A DNA stretch of 64,000 nucleotides, from positions 5,084,001-5,148,000 of the forward strand of contig NZ_CP101137.1 in the NCBI RefSeq assembly GCF_028473745.1, in the 5' to 3' direction. The stretch is from Streptomyces sp. M92 (GTDB lineage: Bacteria > Actinomycetota > Actinomycetes > Streptomycetales > Streptomycetaceae). Positions 60,788-64,000 of the stretch are shown here, in pieces. The position numbers and the translations under genes are program-made. Every line of letters starts with the position of its first letter. Position 1 is the first letter of the stretch. Below the pieces are notes generated by a model that was not told the origin of the DNA, ran no database searches, and worked only from the letters and a program-made list of their open reading frames with translations.

Positions 60788-61315
60788 ATGGTGCTCACCC
60801 GTGGGAGAACCGCTCGGACCGCAGCCGCCGCCGTTGTGGCCGCGACGGCGCTGGCCCTGACCGGATGCGGCGGGGACGACAGCTTCGAGCTGCGTGACTG
60901 GCACGCGCCCGGCCAGAACGCGAGCGTCGGCGACGTGCTGGTCCGCTATGCCCACGTGGCCGAGCCGAAGGGTGAGCCGTGGCAGATCGGTGACGACATA
61001 CCGGCGTACGTCTGGCTCCTGAACGACGGGGACAAGACCGACCGGCTGGTGGGTGCGAGCAGCTCCAACGCCGAGTCGGTGGACATCGTGGACGCCGACG
61101 GCAAGCGTCTGCCGGACGGGGTGGAGCTGCCGCCGAACCAGCTCCAGCAACTGGAGCGGGGCAAGAGCCACCTGCTGCTGCGGGACGTGCGCCAGGTCGT
61201 CCGCGGCGGCGACTTCATGAAGATCACACTGAACTTCGAGAAGGCCGGGTCCGTCACCTTCAACATCCAGTCGCAGGTCCCCGCCTACGACACCAGCCCC
61301 ACGCCCAGCGGGTGA
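60788..61315 (+). CDS. Lipoprotein, copper-chaperone-like fold uncertain
   Basis: A 175-aa preprotein with lipobox LALTGC (Cys27). The beta-rich mature part (SVGDVLVRYAHVAEPKGEP, then DRLVGASSSNAESVDIVDAD) and the ending (FMKITLNFEKAGSVTFNIQS) resemble DUF461/PCuAC periplasmic copper chaperones, but the usual His/Met ligands are absent, so copper binding is doubtful. Start ATG 60788 with GGAGG. Divergent from sigK, with 187 bp between them. Confidence 0.85.
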   Translation: MVLTRGRTARTAAAAVVAATALALTGCGGDDSFELRDWHAPGQNASVGDVLVRYAHVAEPKGEPWQIGDDIPAYVWLLNDGDKTDRLVGASSSNAESVDIVDADGKRLPDGVELPPNQLQQLERGKSHLLLRDVRQVVRGGDFMKITLNFEKAGSVTFNIQSQVPAYDTSPTPSG

Positions 61316-61396
61316 CCCCGCCGGCGCCGCACGGGTAGACTGCGGCCGTTCGCGTTCGACGCGCCCATGGATCGGGACGACGGGGAGGTGAGGTCG

Positions 61397-61462
61397 ATGA
61401 CCGCGCTCGAAGCCGCGTTTCGCGGCGCCCGGGTCTCCCTCGCGCCCCGGGCCACGTCCTGA
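61397..61462 (+). CDS. Candidate 21-aa leader/small ORF
   Basis: ATG 61397 is preceded by a strong purine-rich RBS (GGGGAGGTGAGG), and the ORF of 21 codons ends at TGA 61462. It starts MTALEAAFRGARVSLAP and lies 40 bp before the GNAT gene start. TCCTGACCCAGCC occurs twice here, at 61457-61469 and 61488-61500. It may be a small protein or a leader controlling the GNAT gene. I have no family evidence. Confidence 0.45.
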   Translation: MTALEAAFRGARVSLAPRATS

Positions 61463-61501
61463 CCCAGCCGAACGCAACCAGGAACGGATCCTGACCCAGC
61501 C

Positions 61502-62014
61502 ATGCCGCACACCTGGATCACCCGCGCCGAGACCGGCGCCGACGTCCCCGCCGTCCGTGCCATCGTCCGCGCCGCCTTCCCCACGCCGGAGGAGGCCGCC
61601 CTCGTCGACGCGCTGCGCGCCGACCCCGGGGCCTGGATCGACGGCCTGTCCCTCGTCGCGGTGGACGACGACGACCGCCCCGTGGGCCACGCACTGCTGA
61701 CCCGGTGCCACATCGGGGACAGCCCGGCGCTCTGCCTGGCACCCGTCGCCGTGCTCCCCGACCACCAGCGCACCGGCGCCGGCGCCGCGGCCGTCCGTGC
61801 GGCACTCGCCGCGGCCGGACGCCTCGGCGAGCACCACGTCGTCGTGCTCGGGCATCCGGAGTACTACCCCCGGTTCGGCTTCGGCCGGGCCTCCGCCCAC
61901 GGCATCGGCCTGACCATCGACGTCCCCGACGAGGCGCTCATGGCGCTCACCCTGGACGCCGCCCACCCGCTGCCGGCCGGCACCGTCCGGTACGCGGCTC
62001 CCTTCGGCATCTGA
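61502..62014 (+). CDS. GNAT-family N-acetyltransferase (YhbS-like)
   Basis: A 170-aa GNAT with VLPDHQRTGAGAAAVRAALA (~83-102), the acetyl-CoA loop, and VVVLGHPEYYPRFGFGRASA (~117-136), the typical YhbS/GCN5 ending. Length is complete. Start ATG 61502; RBS is weak, so translation may depend on the candidate leader upstream. Converges with the MFS gene. Confidence 0.88.
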   Translation: MPHTWITRAETGADVPAVRAIVRAAFPTPEEAALVDALRADPGAWIDGLSLVAVDDDDRPVGHALLTRCHIGDSPALCLAPVAVLPDHQRTGAGAAAVRAALAAAGRLGEHHVVVLGHPEYYPRFGFGRASAHGIGLTIDVPDEALMALTLDAAHPLPAGTVRYAAPFGI

Positions 62015-62049
62015 CCGCGGGAGCCCCTCTGCCGTGTGTGCCGGGTGCC

Positions 62050-63672
62050 TCAGGCGACAGGCGCCGCGGGGCCCTTGTCCGCCGGGGCGGCGGCGGACTC
62101 GCCGGCCTCCTTGGCGAGGCGCTCCATGCCGCTGGTGGTCTTCAGCGGCTTCTCCTTGATGAAGACCACGGCGACCAGAGCCAGCAGCGCGAACGGGGTG
62201 GCCACGAGGAACAGGTCGGCGGTGGCGACGCCGTAGGCGTGCTGCACGATCTCCCGCATCGGGGCGGGCAGCTCGCTCATGTCCGGGACGGCCCCGTGAC
62301 CGCCGCCCGAGCCGCCCTCGGCGGCGCCGGTGGCGCCCGCCTTCTCCAGGCCCCTGGTCATCTCGGTCGCGACCCGGTTGGCGAGGATCGCGCCGAGCAC
62401 GCTGGTGCCGATCGTGCCGCCCATGCTGCGGAAGAAGGACAGCACGGAGGTGGCCGCGCCCAGTTCGGCCGCAGGGACGTCGTTCTGCGCCGCGAGCACC
62501 AGGTTCTGCATCAGCATGCCGACGCCGATGCCGAGGACGGCCATGTAGACGCTGAGGAGCCCGAAGGGGGTGTCGGCGTCGATCAGCGAGAGCAGCGCCA
62601 GACCGGCGGTCATGATGACCGCGCCCGCCACCAGGTAGCCCTTCCACTTGCCGGTCCGGCTGATGAGCTGTCCGGCGACGGTGGACGACACCAGCAGACC
62701 CAGGATCATCGGCAGGCTCATCAGACCGGCGACGGTCGGCGACTTGCCCAGGGAGACCTGGAAGTACTGGGAGAGGAAGACGGTCCCGCCGAACATGGCG
62801 ACGCCGACCAGGAGGCTGGCGACCGTGGTCAGGGTGACCGTGCGGTTCCGGAAGATGCCGAGCGGGATCACCGGCTCGTCGGTGCGGGCCTCGACGAGGA
62901 CCGCCAGGCCCAGCAGCACCACGCCGCCGACGACGAGCGCTGCGGTCTGCCAGGACGCCCAGTCGAAGCGGTTGCCCGCCAGGGAGACCCAGATGAGCAG
63001 CGCGCAGACACCGGCGACGATCAGGAAGGCGCCGAGCCAGTCGATCTTCACCTGGCGCTTGACGGTGGGCAGCTTCAGCGTGCGCTGGAGCAGGAAGATG
63101 GCCAGCAGCGCGAACGGCACACCGATGAAGAAGCACCAGCGCCAGCCCAGCCAGTCGGTGTCCACCAGCACACCGCCGATCAGCGGCCCGGCCACGGTGC
63201 CGACGGCGAAGACGGCACCGAAGATGCCCGAGTACTTGCCCAGTTCCCGGGGCGGGATGACGGCGGCCATGACGACCTGCGCGAGCGCGGTCAGACCGCC
63301 CGCGCCGATGCCCTGCACGACCCGGCTGAAGATCAGCAGCGTCGTGTCGTGCGAGAAGCCCGCGAGCAGCGAGCCGATCACGAACATCAGCAGCGAGAGC
63401 TGGAGCAGCAGCTTCTTGTTGAAGAGGTCGGACAGCTTGCCCCACAGGGGCACGGTCGCGGTCATCGCCAGCAGTTCGGCGGTGACGACCCAGGTGTAGG
63501 AGGACTGGCTGGCGCCCAGGTCGGCGATGATCGTCGGCAGCGCGTTGGACACGACGGTGCCCGCGAGGATGGCGACGAACATGCCGGCCATCAGGCCGGA
63601 CATGGCCTGGAGTATCTGCCGTTGGTTCATGGAGGCGGGAGGCGCGTCGGCGGGCGCCTGAGCTGCGGTCAC
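62050..63672 (-). CDS. MFS DHA2-family drug exporter (EmrB/QacA type)
   Basis: A 540-aa transporter with about 14 helices. Motif A LWGKLSDLFNKKLLLQLSLL (~77-96), motif C region GIFGAVFAVGTVAGPLIGGV (~149-168). A Gly-rich loop (GAAEGGSGGGHGAVPDM) near 450 is a periplasmic linker. Start GTG 63672 with GAAAGAGA. The TetR gene upstream on the same strand probably represses it. Substrate unknown. Confidence 0.92.
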   Translation of the reverse strand: MTAAQAPADAPPASMNQRQILQAMSGLMAGMFVAILAGTVVSNALPTIIADLGASQSSYTWVVTAELLAMTATVPLWGKLSDLFNKKLLLQLSLLMFVIGSLLAGFSHDTTLLIFSRVVQGIGAGGLTALAQVVMAAVIPPRELGKYSGIFGAVFAVGTVAGPLIGGVLVDTDWLGWRWCFFIGVPFALLAIFLLQRTLKLPTVKRQVKIDWLGAFLIVAGVCALLIWVSLAGNRFDWASWQTAALVVGGVVLLGLAVLVEARTDEPVIPLGIFRNRTVTLTTVASLLVGVAMFGGTVFLSQYFQVSLGKSPTVAGLMSLPMILGLLVSSTVAGQLISRTGKWKGYLVAGAVIMTAGLALLSLIDADTPFGLLSVYMAVLGIGVGMLMQNLVLAAQNDVPAAELGAATSVLSFFRSMGGTIGTSVLGAILANRVATEMTRGLEKAGATGAAEGGSGGGHGAVPDMSELPAPMREIVQHAYGVATADLFLVATPFALLALVAVVFIKEKPLKTTSGMERLAKEAGESAAAPADKGPAAPVA

Positions 63673-63764
63673 GGCATCTCTTTCGGTGGTGGTCTGACGA
63701 GTCGCGCCGGCGCCCGGCGCGGCGGCGGAGGTGGGAGTGAGGGCGGAGGTGGGAGTGGAGGCGC

Positions 63765-64000
63765 TTACACGGGAGGGGCCGGGAGACCGGCGGCCAGGAG
63801 GGAGAACACCTCGTGGAAGACGTCCAGGAAGGCGGCTTCCTCCTGGTGGGCCGACCAGTGGTCCATGGTGGTGCGCACCGCGGTGGCGGCCACCGCCGCC
63901 AGCAGCCGCGGGTAGAGACCGCCGGTGCCGCCGAGACGCTCGGCGATGGCTGCGGCCAGTTCCGCCTCGGCCGCCATGTGCGCGCCGACGCGGCGCGCCA
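63765..64000 (-). CDS. Partial TetR-family regulator (C-terminal end)
   Basis: The last 77 codons and TAA stop of a leftward gene that begins right of the window. The visible part (EAELAAAIAERLGGTGGLYP, then AATAVRTTMDHWSAHQEEAA) has the helical, Trp/His-containing pattern of TetR C-terminal domains. It sits 92 bp before the exporter start on the same strand, typical of a TetR-efflux pair. The DNA-binding domain is outside the window. Confidence 0.8.
   Translation of the reverse strand, partial: ARRVGAHMAAEAELAAAIAERLGGTGGLYPRLLAAVAATAVRTTMDHWSAHQEEAAFLDVFHEVFSLLAAGLPAPPV

Noticed and set aside
63724..63757. Direct repeat of GGCGGAGGTGGGAGTG with an 18-bp period before the DHA2 exporter
   Set aside because: It may be an operator for the TetR regulator, but it is not palindromic and purine runs like this are common in spacer DNA; evidence is too thin.
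1..64000. CRISPR arrays, rRNA genes, insertion sequences and complete tRNA genes
   Set aside because: I scanned for spaced direct repeats, transposase motifs and cloverleaf patterns and found none. The 171-bp and 21-bp arrays lack spacer-repeat alternation.

Overview
This 64 kb window is chromosomal DNA from a high-GC actinomycete, almost certainly a Streptomyces. The evidence is the very high G+C content, frequent GTG starts, many ATGA/GTGA stop-start overlaps, a complete Streptomyces-type gas vesicle operon in the order gvpO-A-F-G-Y-Z-J-L-S-K, SpoIIE-type PP2C phosphatases with GAF/PAS sensors, a perfect CebR-type operator, and secreted GH10 xylanase and AA10 LPMO. I saw no rRNA, CRISPR array, prophage, transposase or complete tRNA.

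Layout. 1-9.4 kb: the edge of a possible ATP-grasp RiPP precursor gene, a DUF1232 protein, an unrecognised repeat/membrane protein, a three-subunit molybdenum hydroxylase operon (2Fe-2S, FAD, Mo), an unrecognised 383-aa protein, an SDR and a YihY/BrkB membrane protein. 9.7-11.9 kb: an operon of three roadblock-fold proteins and one DUF4388-like protein, closed by a 20-bp perfect hairpin. 12-16.2 kb: an FprA-type ferredoxin reductase behind an iron box, an MFS exporter, two tiny basic proteins, and a decayed GH46 chitosanase gene. 16.2-24.8 kb: a partner-switching cluster (two sensor phosphatases, one RsbW-like kinase, one STAS antagonist) interrupted by a xylanase gene with a palindromic operator.

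25-30 kb: glpD, tetR, an alkyl-DHAP-synthase-like flavoprotein and a diacylglycerol kinase form a glycerophospholipid-looking locus. The glpD 3' end has been copied into a 171-bp tandem array downstream. 30-33 kb: large-subunit catalase and a small secreted protein. 33-40.4 kb: a sugar-uptake operon (solute-binding protein, two permeases, hydroxyacid dehydrogenase, DUF2264 protein) with a DeoR/LacI hybrid regulator and matching operator-like repeats. 40.4-45.6 kb: the gvp operon. 45.6-49.7 kb: a methyltransferase, an SDR, a membrane protein, and a TetR regulator divergent from an alcohol dehydrogenase with three tandem palindromic operators between them, followed by a 21-bp minisatellite.

49.7-57.2 kb: a sortase-anchored DUF1996 protein, an LPMO under a CebR box, a TPR protein, a BlaI/M56 pair, and a fasciclin lipoprotein. 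57.2-64 kb: a flavodoxin, an alpha/beta hydrolase, a GNAT, a SigK/RskA-type sigma/anti-sigma pair (whose mycobacterial counterparts control fasciclin proteins), a lipoprotein, a second GNAT, a DHA2 exporter, and a TetR gene cut by the window end.

The most interesting targets are the roadblock/DUF4388 operon without a GTPase, the glpD lipid locus with its gene-end duplication, the DUF2264 uptake system with its operators, and the split SigK-RskA-fasciclin module. All functions are read from sequence patterns; no similarity search was run.
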